A stretch of DNA of 56,513 bases from Clostridia bacterium (GTDB lineage Bacteria > Bacteroidota > Bacteroidia > Bacteroidales > 4484-276): assembly GCA_009928785.1 (NCBI GenBank), contig SABY01000011.1, positions 1 through 56,513 of the forward strand. The letters are read 5' to 3'. A model generated the notes under the pieces. That model saw only the letters and a program-made list of their open reading frames with translations, did not search any database and was not told the DNA's origin. Shown in pieces: positions 17,701-27,316 of this stretch (position 1 is the stretch's first letter; each line of letters starts with the position of its first letter). The translations under genes and the position numbers were made by a program.

Positions 17701-18068
17701 TGGAAGAATTTAGAGATGAACTAAAAGGCGAAGGACGTTTTAGCGATGGCAATATCTCCAAGATAATCGACGACATGGAGAAAACAGAAAAAGATATTGT
17801 GAATGACCGCATCACGCAGCAAACCCTCGAACGTCAGCAGGATATTCTTACACGCCTGCTCAAGTCAGAAAAAGCCGAGCAGGAGCGCGAAGAGGAGCAA
17901 CGTCGAGAATCGAAAGAGGCCAGAGATATCACACCGCAAAATCCAGGGGAATTTTTTGAATACAACAAGATTAAAAATCGGGAAATGGAATTACTGAAAA
18001 CCCTTCCTCCCAATCTGAAACCTTTCTATAAAAACAAGGTTACCGAATACTTCTATCGCTTCGAGTAA
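14730..18068 (+). CDS. DUF4175-family large membrane-anchored coiled-coil protein
   Basis: The protein has about 1112 residues. Two membrane helices lie within residues 25-85 and a third near 155-180. A beta-rich periplasmic region follows to about residue 500. The C-terminal half (about 500-1050) is extremely rich in Glu, Lys, Gln and Met with heptad character, clearly a long coiled coil, and includes Gln-rich stretches near 900-970. This is the DUF4175 architecture common in Bacteroidota; the function is unknown. I start it at the ATG at 14730; the in-frame TTG at 14712 adds six residues. It lies 15 bases before ybeY and is followed by mnmG, a conserved order in the phylum. Confidence 0.83.
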   Translation: MTDNYTILIGKLDAFVRKYYKNQIIRGLLYSVAVLLLFFLTITFLEFFAWFGTTFRTIIFYLYLIVSAVIIFRLILIPVFKLFKIGKIISHKQAAQIIGKHFKDVDDKLLNTLQLKELSNIQQGDTALLRASIDQRIARLQPIPFASAIDLRANRKYLKYAITPVLILVVFLFAAPGVITGPTARIINHNQYFEREAPFRFVIQNEELLAVQQEDFTLDLLIDGGTSPANVMIEQGSSSMKMKKDDNVHFSHTFRNLNEDVTFSFEAEGFRSEKYTLTVLPKPIILSFDTEIAYPKYIGKANETLENTGDLVVPEGSRIRWKFYTRDAEAIHIKFTDSSHQLYQSAGNVFAYENQFFKSQPYSISISNQYLTNNDSLLFAISVIPDIYPTINIDEFTDSAATDRLYFRGLLKDDYGFKRLAFYFRVSGKDSKQEKPYEVMSLRLQNQTTQQQFFHALDLVALELTPGDEVEYYFEIWDNDGVNGSKSARSQKLIYKTDSFEELQEKAQAASTEIKDDMESAMKDLKLLQRDIDELNKQLFEKKSISWQEKQQIENLLTRQKNVRQRLEDMQKLNEQKLQNEEKMNNTSEELLEKQRELEKMMNELMTDDMKKMMEEIQKLLDELDKDKVNEMMQEMKMSNQELEEQLDRNLELFKQLEFEKQLQETIDKLKELAEEQDKLAEETNKNKETGDNEEMKEKQEELNEKFEELRKDIEELNEKNEALESPNEMDDTKQEEEEIQESMEESSEQLEQNENSKATQSQKKSSQKMQELSQKMQQMMEAMQMEQMGEDVNALREILENLIQISFDQEDLMNLYAEMSNSDPKYNQTIKDQKDMRDDMEIIADSLKALAKRQIMIKPFVIKELTAIDNYFTTILESMDNRQKGLALRDQQLAMTSINNLALLLGESLQQMQQQMMSMQSSGKSSCPNPGKPGGAQQMKSMRGLQEQLNQQLQQLRDGQKPGKQGQQGQQMSEQLARMAAQQAAIRRQMEEFRDELKGEGRFSDGNISKIIDDMEKTEKDIVNDRITQQTLERQQDILTRLLKSEKAEQEREEEQRRESKEARDITPQNPGEFFEYNKIKNREMELLKTLPPNLKPFYKNKVTEYFYRFE

Positions 18069-18083
18069 TCCAACTCCACAGGT

Positions 18084-18527
18084 ATGCCAGCTACAATTTC
18101 CTTTTACAACGAAGATACCGACTATCTGCTTAAACAAAAATTGCTGATTCGCGGATGGCTAACGAAGGTCATAGCTAACGAAAGTTTTAAAACGGGAAAC
18201 ATCAGCATCATACTCACCCGTGACGAATACCTGGGAAAGATGAACAAAGATTACTTGCAACACGACACTTTAACGGATATCATCACTTTCGACTATAGCG
18301 CGGATGGAATTATTGCAGGAGACTTGTTTATCAGCGTTGACAGAGTTAGGGAAAACGCTGCTGTTTACTCCCGAAACGTTGCTGAAGAATTGCATCGGGT
18401 CATCGTTCATGGCGTTTTGCATTTGTGCGGCTATGCGGATAAAAAACCATCAGAAAAAAAAACCATGACACGCAAAGAGGATCACTATCTCTCCCTTAGA
18501 CCCGACAGACTAAGGGATGCCGGGTAG
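18084..18527 (+). CDS. ybeY: Endoribonuclease YbeY (rRNA maturation factor)
   Basis: This 147-residue protein is YbeY, the metal-dependent RNase used in 16S rRNA 3' maturation and ribosome quality control. TDIITFDYS near residues 64-72 and the metal-binding motif [14 protein letters not shown] at 106-119 are visible. The classical HxxxHxxxxxH becomes His109, His113 and Asp119, so the third His is replaced by Asp. From memory this GYxD form is usual in Bacteroidota. The gene stops exactly one base before a parS-like palindrome, and mnmG begins 28 bases after the stop. Confidence 0.9.
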   Translation: MPATISFYNEDTDYLLKQKLLIRGWLTKVIANESFKTGNISIILTRDEYLGKMNKDYLQHDTLTDIITFDYSADGIIAGDLFISVDRVRENAAVYSRNVAEELHRVIVHGVLHLCGYADKKPSEKKTMTRKEDHYLSLRPDRLRDAG

Positions 18528-18543
18528 TGTTCCACGTGGAACA
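18528..18543. promoter_or_regulatory. parS-like centromere site (left of mnmG)
   Basis: TGTTCCACGTGGAACA is a perfect 16-bp palindrome matching the bacterial parS consensus TGTTNCACGTGNAACA bound by ParB. It begins right after the ybeY stop codon and ends 12 bases before the mnmG ATG. Confidence 0.8.
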
Positions 18544-18555
18544 ATTTGGAACAGG

Positions 18556-20430
18556 ATGTTTGAAACTTATGATATAATAGTGGTTGGTGCCGGTCACTCA
18601 GGATGTGAAGCAGCGGCAGCGGCAGCCAATATGGGCTCCAAAACTTTGCTCATCACCATGAACATGACCAACATGGCGCAGATGTCGTGCAACCCGGCCA
18701 TGGGCGGCATTGCCAAGGGTCAGATTGTGCGCGAAATAGATGCCCTGGGCGGATATTCTGCCATCGTTACCGATCACACACGCATTCAATTTAGGATGCT
18801 CAACAAGAGCAAAGGCCCCGCCATGTGGAGCCCACGCGCCCAAAGCGACCGCATGTTGTTTTCGATAAAATGGCGCGAAATGCTCGAAAACACGCCCAAT
18901 CTCGACTTCTGGCAGGACACAGTTGTGGATCTTATGGTAAAGGATAATCGTGTAACCGGAGTTAAAACAGCGATGGGGCAGGAAATTTCAGCGAAAGCTG
19001 TAATCCTTACCAACGGCACATTTCTAAACGGGATCATTCATATTGGTAAAAAACAATTTGGTGGTGGCAGGATAGGGGAGAAGTCGTCGGTTGGCCTTAC
19101 CGAACATCTGGTAAAACTGGGCTTTGAATCGCGCCGCATGAAAACAGGAACTCCTGTTCGGGTGGATGGTCGCAGCCTCGACTTTTCGAAAATGGACGAA
19201 CAAAAAGGCGACGAAAACCCACAGCGATTTTCGTTTACCGATACGCCCAACCTCACGCGCCAACGCAGTTGCTACATCACCTACACCAACACCACGGTTC
19301 ACGACACACTGCGCACCGGTTTTTTGGATTCTCCCATGTTTACAGGACGCATCGAAGGAATCGGACCGCGCTATTGCCCTTCGATAGAAGACAAAATTGA
19401 TCGCTTTTCTGATAAAAACAGTCATCAGCTTTTTGTAGAGCCAGAGGGCTGGAATACCAACGAATATTATGTAAATGGTTTCTCGTCTTCACTGCCGGAT
19501 TATGTTCAGTTTGCTGCTTTACGTAAAATCCCGGGCTTTGAAAATGCTAAGATTTTCAGACCGGGCTATGCCATCGAATACGATTACTTTCCGCCGATGC
19601 AGCTTAACTTTACACTTGAAACCAAACTTATCGAAAATTTATACTTTGCCGGACAGATAAATGGAACTACCGGGTATGAGGAAGCCGGCGCGCAAGGAAT
19701 TATTGCCGGAATGAATGCCCATCTGAAACTTAACGAAAAACCAGAATTTGTTCTCAAACGTTCCGATGCATACATCGGGGTGCTGATAGATGATTTGATT
19801 ACAAAAGGAGTGGACGAACCTTACCGGATGTTCACCTCGCGTGCTGAGTATCGCATTTTGCTGCGCCAGGATAATGCCGACGTGCGGCTTACGCCAATGA
19901 GCAATGCTGTTGGTCTTGCTAATGACGACAGGTTGAAACGTGTGATACAAAAACAGGAGATCATATCCAATCTCAGGCATTTTTTGAAAACAGCAAGCAT
20001 AGCTCCCGACGAAATCAATGGCTATCTTGAAACCATTGGCTCAACTCCGTTAACACAGAAAGTGAAGCTTGAAAATCTGATTCTGCGCCCCGAAATCGCT
20101 TTTGAAGAACTTACAAAACAGGTTCCTGCAATCCAGAACTATCTGGAAAATAATGTGACAGAATACAAAGATGAAGTGTTGGAATCTGCTGAGATATTAA
20201 TAAAATACGATAACTATATTCAGAAGGAGCAGGAGCTTGCAGGCAAGATTTCGCGCCTTGAAGATATCAGGCTCAATGATGACTTTGATTATCAAAAACT
20301 AAAATCATTAAGTTTTGAGGCGCGCGAAAAGTTAACGAAAATTAAACCTCGAACCATTGGCCAAGCCTCGCGAATTAGTGGTGTAAATCCTTCTGACATC
20401 TCTGTATTGATCGTTTACTTAGGCCGTTAG
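18556..20430 (+). CDS. mnmG: tRNA uridine-5-carboxymethylaminomethyl modification enzyme MnmG (GidA)
   Basis: This 624-residue FAD enzyme works with MnmE to build the cmnm5U34 wobble modification in tRNA. The FAD-binding [14 protein letters not shown] lies at the N-terminus, followed by [13 protein letters not shown] (about 48-60, a family signature), [11 protein letters not shown] near 157, and [22 protein letters not shown] wording near 370. The length is standard. I use the ATG at 18556, since the 13 upstream in-frame codons (from 18517) cross the parS palindrome and are not part of the family. A parS-like site lies on each side of the gene; mnmG is a classic neighbour of replication origins. 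Confidence 0.96.
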   Translation: MFETYDIIVVGAGHSGCEAAAAAANMGSKTLLITMNMTNMAQMSCNPAMGGIAKGQIVREIDALGGYSAIVTDHTRIQFRMLNKSKGPAMWSPRAQSDRMLFSIKWREMLENTPNLDFWQDTVVDLMVKDNRVTGVKTAMGQEISAKAVILTNGTFLNGIIHIGKKQFGGGRIGEKSSVGLTEHLVKLGFESRRMKTGTPVRVDGRSLDFSKMDEQKGDENPQRFSFTDTPNLTRQRSCYITYTNTTVHDTLRTGFLDSPMFTGRIEGIGPRYCPSIEDKIDRFSDKNSHQLFVEPEGWNTNEYYVNGFSSSLPDYVQFAALRKIPGFENAKIFRPGYAIEYDYFPPMQLNFTLETKLIENLYFAGQINGTTGYEEAGAQGIIAGMNAHLKLNEKPEFVLKRSDAYIGVLIDDLITKGVDEPYRMFTSRAEYRILLRQDNADVRLTPMSNAVGLANDDRLKRVIQKQEIISNLRHFLKTASIAPDEINGYLETIGSTPLTQKVKLENLILRPEIAFEELTKQVPAIQNYLENNVTEYKDEVLESAEILIKYDNYIQKEQELAGKISRLEDIRLNDDFDYQKLKSLSFEAREKLTKIKPRTIGQASRISGVNPSDISVLIVYLGR

Positions 20431-20436
20431 CCCGAT

Positions 20437-20452
20437 TGTTTCACGTGGAACA
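20437..20452. promoter_or_regulatory. parS-like centromere site (right of mnmG)
   Basis: TGTTTCACGTGGAACA matches the parS consensus with one asymmetric position. It starts six bases after the mnmG stop and lies in the 51-base gap before the methyltransferase gene. Confidence 0.78.
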
Positions 20453-20481
20453 ATTTTGTATTTATAAATTTTTGAATAAAA

Positions 20482-21366
20482 ATGAAGAATATCATTTGCT
20501 GCCCCATTTGCAACAATGAGCATCTAAATCCGGAAATGGATGTTGCAGATCATTTTCTGACCAAAGAAGTATTTCATTTGACGAAATGCACCCAATGCGG
20601 ATTTCTATTTACAAATCCCCGCCCCAACAGTAAAAATCTATCAACGTATTATCAATCAGACGATTACTTATCCCACAGCAAAAAAAAGAGTTTAACCGGC
20701 AGCATTTACAATTTTGTGAAGGAATATTCGCTGGCGAAAAAATTTCAGCTAATCTCGCGCTATCATTCCCGCGGAAAGTTGCTCGACATAGGCAGTGCCA
20801 CCGGCGAGTTTCTACAATATTTTAAGAAAAAAAACTGGGATGCTACCGGCATCGAACCTGCCGAAGCTCCACGGCAATATTCTATACATACCTATGGCTT
20901 AAATGTTTTTCCTGAAGAAAAAATAGATCAGCTCGCTGCCGATCAATTTGATGTTGTTACACTTTGGCATGTTCTGGAGCATGTACCTGATTTGAACCAG
21001 CGGATGGAGCAAATTAGCAAATTGCTGGCTCCGGAGGGATTGCTGGTGATCGCTTTGCCCAATTATTTATCGTGGGATGCGCAGCATTATGGTAACTTTT
21101 GGGCAGGCTATGATGTGCCGCGTCATCTTTATCATTTTACGCCGGCTACAATTTCACAGCTTCTATCGAAATATCAGTTTGAAATCTTTAAAACAGAGCC
21201 ATTGAAATTTGACGCTTTTTATGTGAGCTTGCTCAGCGAAAAATACAGAACGGGCAAAAGTGATTTCCTTGCAGCTTTTCGCAATGGCCTAAAATCGAAT
21301 AAATGGGCCAAACAACATGGGGAAAACTATTCAAGCCTGATTTATCTGGCAAAAAAAGAAAAATAA
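20482..21366 (+). CDS. Class I SAM-dependent methyltransferase with N-terminal zinc ribbon
   Basis: The protein has 294 residues. The N-terminus carries a zinc-ribbon-like pair, CPICNN (8-13) and CTQCGFLFTNPRP (36-48). The methyltransferase core follows: motif I KLLDIGSATGEF around 108-119, then FDVVTLWHVLEHVPD near 155, and a C-terminal WAGYDVPRHLYHFTP segment. This architecture (methyltransferase type 23 family) is common in cell-envelope glycan and small-molecule modification loci. The substrate is unknown and no pathway neighbour hints at it. It follows mnmG by 51 bases and may be co-transcribed. Confidence 0.83.
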   Translation: MKNIICCPICNNEHLNPEMDVADHFLTKEVFHLTKCTQCGFLFTNPRPNSKNLSTYYQSDDYLSHSKKKSLTGSIYNFVKEYSLAKKFQLISRYHSRGKLLDIGSATGEFLQYFKKKNWDATGIEPAEAPRQYSIHTYGLNVFPEEKIDQLAADQFDVVTLWHVLEHVPDLNQRMEQISKLLAPEGLLVIALPNYLSWDAQHYGNFWAGYDVPRHLYHFTPATISQLLSKYQFEIFKTEPLKFDAFYVSLLSEKYRTGKSDFLAAFRNGLKSNKWAKQHGENYSSLIYLAKKEK

Positions 21367-21509
21367 TTAATTAAAAGCGATTTGAGGTGCCGAGGCATTA
21401 ATATGGAGTTACGGGTCAACTTTTTTGAAATAATACTTTATAGCGCATTTAAAAAAAACGGAGTTCAACTAATTATCAATCAGTGTTTTAAAAAAAATTT
21501 ATTAAAACA

Positions 21510-24500
21510 ATGAAACAAAAACACGACAAACGCTACCTATTAACTGCCTACGCCATCCTTTTTTCAACTTTGGTGTTGCTGCTGGTATTTTTGTCGTGGC
21601 ACTTTACTCGTCCATTCCAAGCAGAAGAATATGTTGAACATTGCCAACATGTGGTTCAACAAAAAGATCGGCATCTTCATGAGGCGCTGCAGGAGCTTTC
21701 GGATCATTATGCTTTCGACACCGATTCCATTTTCGATCATCTTCCTGATCTTGCCCAACAATATGAAACCCACGGCTTTCTGTTTTTGATTTATCAGAAC
21801 GATTCGCTAATATTTTGGAGCAACAACAGCATGCCGCCCAAACTGCCCATGATGGATGGTGTGACAGACAGCGGCAACGGCTGGTACCGGTGTATCAGTG
21901 TGGAAGCTGCCGGACGCAGGTTGGTGGGTCTGTACCTGATCAAACGTGGTTATAATTACGAAAACAAATACCTCCACAACACTTTTCACAGTAGCTTCGA
22001 ACTGCCACAGAGCACACAGTTTTCGTCACACCCCGAGGACAAAAATTCGATTGCGGATGCAGAAGGAAATTTTCTGTTTTCGCTTTCTTTTCCGCCACAC
22101 ACGGCGCTTACCAGTTCAAGAGCAAACCTACTATTTGTAATTTATATCACTGCGGTGCTGCTACTGCTGGTTCTGCTTTACGAGCTTTACCGCCGCATGT
22201 ATCGCCGCACCGGGCGCCGCCACCTATTTATAATTGGCTACATACTGGATGTGGTGCTGGTGCGTGTGCTGCTTTTCTTTGTCCGGCTTCCTGAAGCCTT
22301 GTTCCAGAGCCAAATTTTTACGCCGCATTATTACGCTTACTCCGATTGGATACCGTCAATCGGTGATTTGTTTCTTAATGTGCTTTTCGTATTGGTTATC
22401 GGTTTCTTCTTTTATTATCATGTAAAATTCCACAAGGCGAATCTCCGGAAAAGCCAAGCTCATCGGGTTTTTCTCATCATTACGCTGTTTCTGCATATTT
22501 TCATTTTCTTCAAAGGAATCGTTTTCATTTTCGACAGTCTGATCATCGATTCCAACATCTCGCTCGATCTCAACAACATCTTCGGCTTGTCGTGGATGAG
22601 CCTTCTGAGCTTTGTAATCATTGCAGCCGCCACCCACGCCTACCTGCTCATTAGCGCCAAGCTGGCATTTTTTGCTTACAAATATAGTGGCCGATTTGAT
22701 CGCTACATGCTGCTGGCAACAGTGGTTTTTATTCTGCTCCTGGCTTTAAGTCTCATTTTCGATCGTACTGAAATTTACCAGTTGCTGTTTATATGGATTT
22801 ACATTTTGTCGTACGGATTCTTTTTCAGGCGTAGCATTTACCGGTTCAACCTGCCAAACATCGTATTTTACGTGGTGCTGTTTTCGGTGCTTTCCACTTA
22901 TGCCGTGCATAAATATAACGACCAACGAGAGCACGAAAACCGCAAACTACTTGCTGTGAAACTGGCCAGCGAACAGCGCGACCCAATGACAGAATACCTT
23001 TTCGGGCGCGAACGGAAAAAAATTATTGCTGACACCACTTTGCAAAATATGCTGCACAATTATGGTACTGACGCATTTGATCAGCAGCATTATGAATCTT
23101 CCTTTTTTAAAAAATATTTTACCGGATACTGGAAGAAATATGAGCGACAGATCACGCTTTGCGATGAGGACGATGTGCTGATGATTCAACCCGATGATAT
23201 AGCCGTGGGATGTCACAATTATTTTGAAGATAAAATAGAAATGGACGGTGCCGCTACCGACACGCCCGGACTGGCATTCGTGAGCTATGGCCCTGGCGAA
23301 AACGGATATATTGCCTCCATCAGACTAAAACAATCTACCGATAGCCTCAGCCACGGCATAACGCTGTATGTAGAGTTGTTTCCTAAATACAATGCCCGCG
23401 ACCTGGGATTCCCGGATTTACTTGTGGATACCGAAATAAAAACTTCGCCCGACCTGTCGCAATATTCGTACGCCAAGTATCAGGATGGAGAACTTTATAA
23501 GCGCGTGGGAAATTACTTTTATAACTTTAACATCACGCGTTACACCCCGGCCGAAGGGCAATTTAGTTTTTTCAATCAAAACAATTACAACCATTTATAT
23601 TATCAAATCGACGAAAATAAAAGCCTTATCATCAGCCACAAGCAAAAGTCGGTTTCTGATATTCTTGCGCCATTCTCCTATTTCTTTCTGCTCTTTGGTG
23701 GCTTTGCCGCGCTGATTTTCCTGATATTTATCTTCCCGTTTTCACACCAAAAAGTAAAACTGAGTTTTCGCACACGTTTACAACTATCGATGTCGGCGGT
23801 GATTTTGTTTTCGTTTCTGGTCATCGGCATCTTTACTTTGTTTTATATTAATAATCTAAATGATCAAAAAAACAAAGATTTGCTAAGCGAAAAAACACAT
23901 TCTGTTCTGGTAGAATTGCAGCATAAGTTTTCTGATCTGGAAACTTTTAAGGGTGAAACCATCGAGTTGGCGGGAGAGCAGCTCATCAAGTTTTCCAATG
24001 TGTTTTTTACTGATATCAATATCTTTGATCCACAGGGTCGGCTGCTGGCCTCCTCCCGTATGCAAATTTACGAGGAGAAACTCATCAGCCGAATGATGAA
24101 CCCTTTCGCTTACAGGGCGCTGTCGCGCGAAGGCAGCTCCTTGTTTATCCACAACGAAAACATTGGCTTGCAGCATTATCTCTCCGCATATATTCCTTTT
24201 GTTAATAATCGCGGCCAAGTAATCGCTTTTCTCAATCTACCATATTTCGCCAAGGAAAACGAATTGAATCGCGAGATATCCGCTTTCCTGGTGGCTTACA
24301 TCAATATTTACGTAATTCTTATCGCCATTTCGGTATTAATAGCTTTAATCATTTCCAACTACATCTCGCGCCCGCTAAAGATTATTATGACCCGAATACG
24401 ACAGGTGAAGCTTGGCGGACAAAACGAGATGATCACCTGGAAACGGCGCGACGAAATAGGCCAGTTGGTACAAGAATACAATCGGATGATTGCCGAGCTG

Positions 24501-25205
24501 GCAGAGAGCGCTGAGCTTCTGGCTCGTTCGGAACGTGAGTCGGCATGGCGCGAGATGGCGCGGCAGGTAGCGCATGAGATCAAAAATCCGCTTACGCCAA
24601 TGAAGCTAAGCGTGCAGTACCTGCAGCGCGCCTGGAGCAACAATGCACCCGACTGGGAGGTGCGACTCGGGAAGTTTACAACCACCATGATAGAGCAAAT
24701 AGAAACGCTATCGGCTATCGCTTCGGAGTTTTCTGATTTTGCAAAAATGCCAATAGCCCGTAAACAATCCATCGATCTGGTGGAGGTGATTCAAAGTGCT
24801 ACCAGCCTTTTCAAAAATTATCAAAATATAGTTTTCGATTTTAATTTTGATAGCCAACAGATATTTACGGTTTATGCCGATAAAGAACAACTGCTGCGTG
24901 CGCTAAATAATTTGTTGAAAAACTCTGTACAGGCCATCGGCGAAGAGAGCGCGGGACGCATCACGCTGGTGCTGCAGCGGCAAGGATTGATGCACAAACT
25001 CACCGTAACCGACAGCGGCACAGGTATAGCACCGGAAGTAGCAGAAAAAATATTCTCGCCTTACTTCACCACCAAATCAAGTGGGATGGGGTTGGGGCTG
25101 GCCATCGTCAAAAATATTATCACCGGCAGCGGGGGCGATGTTTCCTATCTGCCGTCAACTCCCCAGGGAACAACTTTCGTGGTGCGTTTGCCCGCAATGG
25201 AATAA
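21510..25205 (+). CDS. Very large membrane sensor histidine kinase (NtrY-like)
   Basis: At 1231 residues this is much longer than most sensor kinases. A membrane helix near residues 8-30 and a periplasmic segment lead to a block of six to eight membrane helices (about 205-480). A second extracytoplasmic region (about 490-710), another helix near 715-735, a sensor segment (about 780-930) and a HAMP domain near 945-990 follow. The kinase core has the H-box VAHEIKNPLTPMKL with His near 1022, the N-box NNLLKNSVQAI near 1133, and the G-boxes DSGTGIAP and GMGLGLAIVKN. The HEIKNPLTP form fits NtrY-like kinases. No response regulator is adjacent, so its partner is elsewhere. Confidence 0.87.
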   Translation: MKQKHDKRYLLTAYAILFSTLVLLLVFLSWHFTRPFQAEEYVEHCQHVVQQKDRHLHEALQELSDHYAFDTDSIFDHLPDLAQQYETHGFLFLIYQNDSLIFWSNNSMPPKLPMMDGVTDSGNGWYRCISVEAAGRRLVGLYLIKRGYNYENKYLHNTFHSSFELPQSTQFSSHPEDKNSIADAEGNFLFSLSFPPHTALTSSRANLLFVIYITAVLLLLVLLYELYRRMYRRTGRRHLFIIGYILDVVLVRVLLFFVRLPEALFQSQIFTPHYYAYSDWIPSIGDLFLNVLFVLVIGFFFYYHVKFHKANLRKSQAHRVFLIITLFLHIFIFFKGIVFIFDSLIIDSNISLDLNNIFGLSWMSLLSFVIIAAATHAYLLISAKLAFFAYKYSGRFDRYMLLATVVFILLLALSLIFDRTEIYQLLFIWIYILSYGFFFRRSIYRFNLPNIVFYVVLFSVLSTYAVHKYNDQREHENRKLLAVKLASEQRDPMTEYLFGRERKKIIADTTLQNMLHNYGTDAFDQQHYESSFFKKYFTGYWKKYERQITLCDEDDVLMIQPDDIAVGCHNYFEDKIEMDGAATDTPGLAFVSYGPGENGYIASIRLKQSTDSLSHGITLYVELFPKYNARDLGFPDLLVDTEIKTSPDLSQYSYAKYQDGELYKRVGNYFYNFNITRYTPAEGQFSFFNQNNYNHLYYQIDENKSLIISHKQKSVSDILAPFSYFFLLFGGFAALIFLIFIFPFSHQKVKLSFRTRLQLSMSAVILFSFLVIGIFTLFYINNLNDQKNKDLLSEKTHSVLVELQHKFSDLETFKGETIELAGEQLIKFSNVFFTDINIFDPQGRLLASSRMQIYEEKLISRMMNPFAYRALSREGSSLFIHNENIGLQHYLSAYIPFVNNRGQVIAFLNLPYFAKENELNREISAFLVAYINIYVILIAISVLIALIISNYISRPLKIIMTRIRQVKLGGQNEMITWKRRDEIGQLVQEYNRMIAELAESAELLARSERESAWREMARQVAHEIKNPLTPMKLSVQYLQRAWSNNAPDWEVRLGKFTTTMIEQIETLSAIASEFSDFAKMPIARKQSIDLVEVIQSATSLFKNYQNIVFDFNFDSQQIFTVYADKEQLLRALNNLLKNSVQAIGEESAGRITLVLQRQGLMHKLTVTDSGTGIAPEVAEKIFSPYFTTKSSGMGLGLAIVKNIITGSGGDVSYLPSTPQGTTFVVRLPAME

Positions 25206-25222
25206 GAGGGCGCAAGGCCTTT

Positions 25223-26761
25223 TTACAAAGGAATATTCCCGTGTTTTTTGGGCGGATTTTGTTCGCTCTTGTTTTGCGTCATTTCAAGTGCCTGAATGAT
25301 TTTTTTACGCGTTTGGCGCGGATAGATGATCTCGTCGATGTAGCCAAGCTCGGCCGCTTTGTATGGGCTGGCAAAAGTTTGTTTGTATTCCTCCACGGCT
25401 TTCAGTCGCTGCTCTTCGTCGAGCTTACCGCGATAAATGATATTCACAGCGCCTTCGGGACCCATCACGGCGATTTCGGCAGTGTGATAAGCCAGATTGA
25501 CGTCGGCGCCTATGTGCTTGCTCGACATTACGTCGTATGCGCCGCCATAGGCTTTGCGTGTAATAATGGTTATTTTGGGAACGGTAGCTTCAGAATAAGC
25601 ATACAACAACTTGGCGCCATGCTTTATAATGCCGCCATATTCCTGCGTGGTTCCCGGCAAAAATCCCGGCACATCCACGAAAGTGATCAACGGAATGTTG
25701 AAGGCATCGCAAAAGCGGACGAAACGAGCAGCTTTGAGCGAGGAATTTATGTCGAGCACGCCGGCCAAAAACTGCGGCTGGTTGGCAACAATGCCTACCG
25801 AGCGTCCGTCGAAACGGGCAAAACCCACAATAATATTTTTGGCGTAATGTGGCTGTACTTCAAAGAAATTGTGATTGTCCACCACCGAAGTGATGATCTC
25901 GTTCATGTCGTAAGGCTTGTTAGGATCGGCAGGCACCACACTGTCTATTTTCTTGTCTTCACGGTTGATGTCGTCGGTTGATGGAAGCCGTGGCGGGTCT
26001 TCCATATTGTTGGCGGGCAGATAACTCATCAGCTCGCGTATCATTTGCATGGTTTGCTCGTCGTCGTCGCCGGTAAAATGTGCTACACCGCTGCGCGAGT
26101 TGTGGGTCATGGCGCCGCCGAGTTCTTCCTTGGTTACCTCTTCGTGGGTTACCGTTTTGATCACGTCAGGCCCGGTGACGAACATATAACTCGAATCCTT
26201 AACCATGAAAATAAAATCGGTGATTGCAGGCGAATAAACCGCACCGCCGGCACACGGCCCCATGATGGCCGAAATTTGAGGAATAACGCCTGAAGCTTTG
26301 GTGTTGAGCAGAAAAATATCGGCATAACCTGCCAGACTTTCCACGCCTTCCTGTATGCGTGCGCCGCCCGAATCGTTGAGGCCAATAACCGGAGCGCCCA
26401 TTTTCATAGCCAGTTTCATCACTTTCACAATCTTGTCGGCGTTGGCACGCGATAACGTACCTCCAAAAACCGTAAAATCCTGTGCGAAAACAAACACCAG
26501 CCGGCCATCAATTTTTCCATGGCCGCTCACCACACCGTCGCCCAGAATAAGATTTTCCTGCATATTAAAATCTTTAGCACGGTGGGTCATAAATTTGTCC
26601 ATCTCAACAAACGAACCGGGATCGAGCAAATCTTTTATCCGTTCGCGTGCAATCTTGCGCCCGGCAGCATGTTGCCGTTCAATCCGTTCGCTTCCGCCGC
26701 CCTGCTCTGCCAGCGAATTTTGCTCTTCAAATTGTTTTATCTTATCTTCTAACGAGGCCAT
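25223..26761 (-). CDS. Acyl-CoA carboxylase carboxyltransferase subunit (propionyl/methylmalonyl-CoA type)
   Basis: This 512-residue protein has the two crotonase-like halves of the biotin-dependent carboxyltransferases: [24 protein letters not shown] near 125-148, [21 protein letters not shown] near 165-185, and [51 protein letters not shown] near 365-415. It is the third gene of the operon biotin carboxylase - biotin carrier - carboxyltransferase. It would move carboxyl groups between biotin and an acyl-CoA, most likely propionyl-CoA/methylmalonyl-CoA. The direction (propionate production through decarboxylation, or propionyl-CoA carboxylation) cannot be told, and no sodium-pumping membrane subunit is present here. 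Confidence 0.9.
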   Translation of the reverse strand: MASLEDKIKQFEEQNSLAEQGGGSERIERQHAAGRKIARERIKDLLDPGSFVEMDKFMTHRAKDFNMQENLILGDGVVSGHGKIDGRLVFVFAQDFTVFGGTLSRANADKIVKVMKLAMKMGAPVIGLNDSGGARIQEGVESLAGYADIFLLNTKASGVIPQISAIMGPCAGGAVYSPAITDFIFMVKDSSYMFVTGPDVIKTVTHEEVTKEELGGAMTHNSRSGVAHFTGDDDEQTMQMIRELMSYLPANNMEDPPRLPSTDDINREDKKIDSVVPADPNKPYDMNEIITSVVDNHNFFEVQPHYAKNIIVGFARFDGRSVGIVANQPQFLAGVLDINSSLKAARFVRFCDAFNIPLITFVDVPGFLPGTTQEYGGIIKHGAKLLYAYSEATVPKITIITRKAYGGAYDVMSSKHIGADVNLAYHTAEIAVMGPEGAVNIIYRGKLDEEQRLKAVEEYKQTFASPYKAAELGYIDEIIYPRQTRKKIIQALEMTQNKSEQNPPKKHGNIPL

Positions 26762-26788
26762 GATTTCTATTTTTTGGTAATAAAAAAT

Positions 26789-27295
26789 TTATTCAACAAC
26801 TATCAATATCTGATTGCCATCCACAATGTCGCCTTCCTTAACGTGAATCTCACGCACCACACGGTCTTTCTGTACTTTGTATTCACTTTCCATTTTCATC
26901 GCTGACACAATCACCACCGTATCGCCGGCTTTAACATGATCGCCAACCTTGACGGGAATTTTCACAATTTTTCCAGGCATCGGGCTGGAGATTTTACGAA
27001 TATCGTCAAGCTCCTCCTTGCTGCGGTTGCGCTTGTATTTGGTTTCGGCATCTACAATCTCCACATCGTACGAGTTGTACAAAGTATTTACATTAAAGTG
27101 GCGATGGTCGTTCTTTTCGATAAGTTCGACGTTGTAGGAGATATTATCGTGCAAAACGCTGTACACGCCACGTTCTACCATAAGCGCATCGAGATGATAC
27201 ATCTTGTCGTCAACCTCTATTTCGTAGAGATGGCCGTCTTTTTTGTGCATCATCACACGTGCAGTTCGTCCGTTGATTTTTATTTCAAGTGCCAT
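26789..27295 (-). CDS. Biotin carboxyl carrier (biotinyl-domain) subunit
   Basis: This 168-residue protein has a C-terminal biotinyl domain. SSPMPGKIVKIPVKVGDHVKAGD (103-125) leads to the biotinylation motif VSAMKMES, where Lys134 is the attachment site. The N-terminal 100 residues form a beta-rich domain followed by a charged linker (residues 84-99). It carries carboxybiotin between the biotin carboxylase and the carboxyltransferase encoded on either side. The genes are spaced by 21 and 27 bases, so one operon is very likely. Confidence 0.9.
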   Translation of the reverse strand: MALEIKINGRTARVMMHKKDGHLYEIEVDDKMYHLDALMVERGVYSVLHDNISYNVELIEKNDHRHFNVNTLYNSYDVEIVDAETKYKRNRSKEELDDIRKISSPMPGKIVKIPVKVGDHVKAGDTVVIVSAMKMESEYKVQKDRVVREIHVKEGDIVDGNQILIVVE

Positions 27296-27316
27296 GTTTT
27301 TACAGGTTTTGATGGA

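Noticed and set aside
25241..25981. A 246-codon plus-strand frame opposite the carboxyltransferase gene
   Set aside because: Antisense to a conserved gene and without family resemblance.
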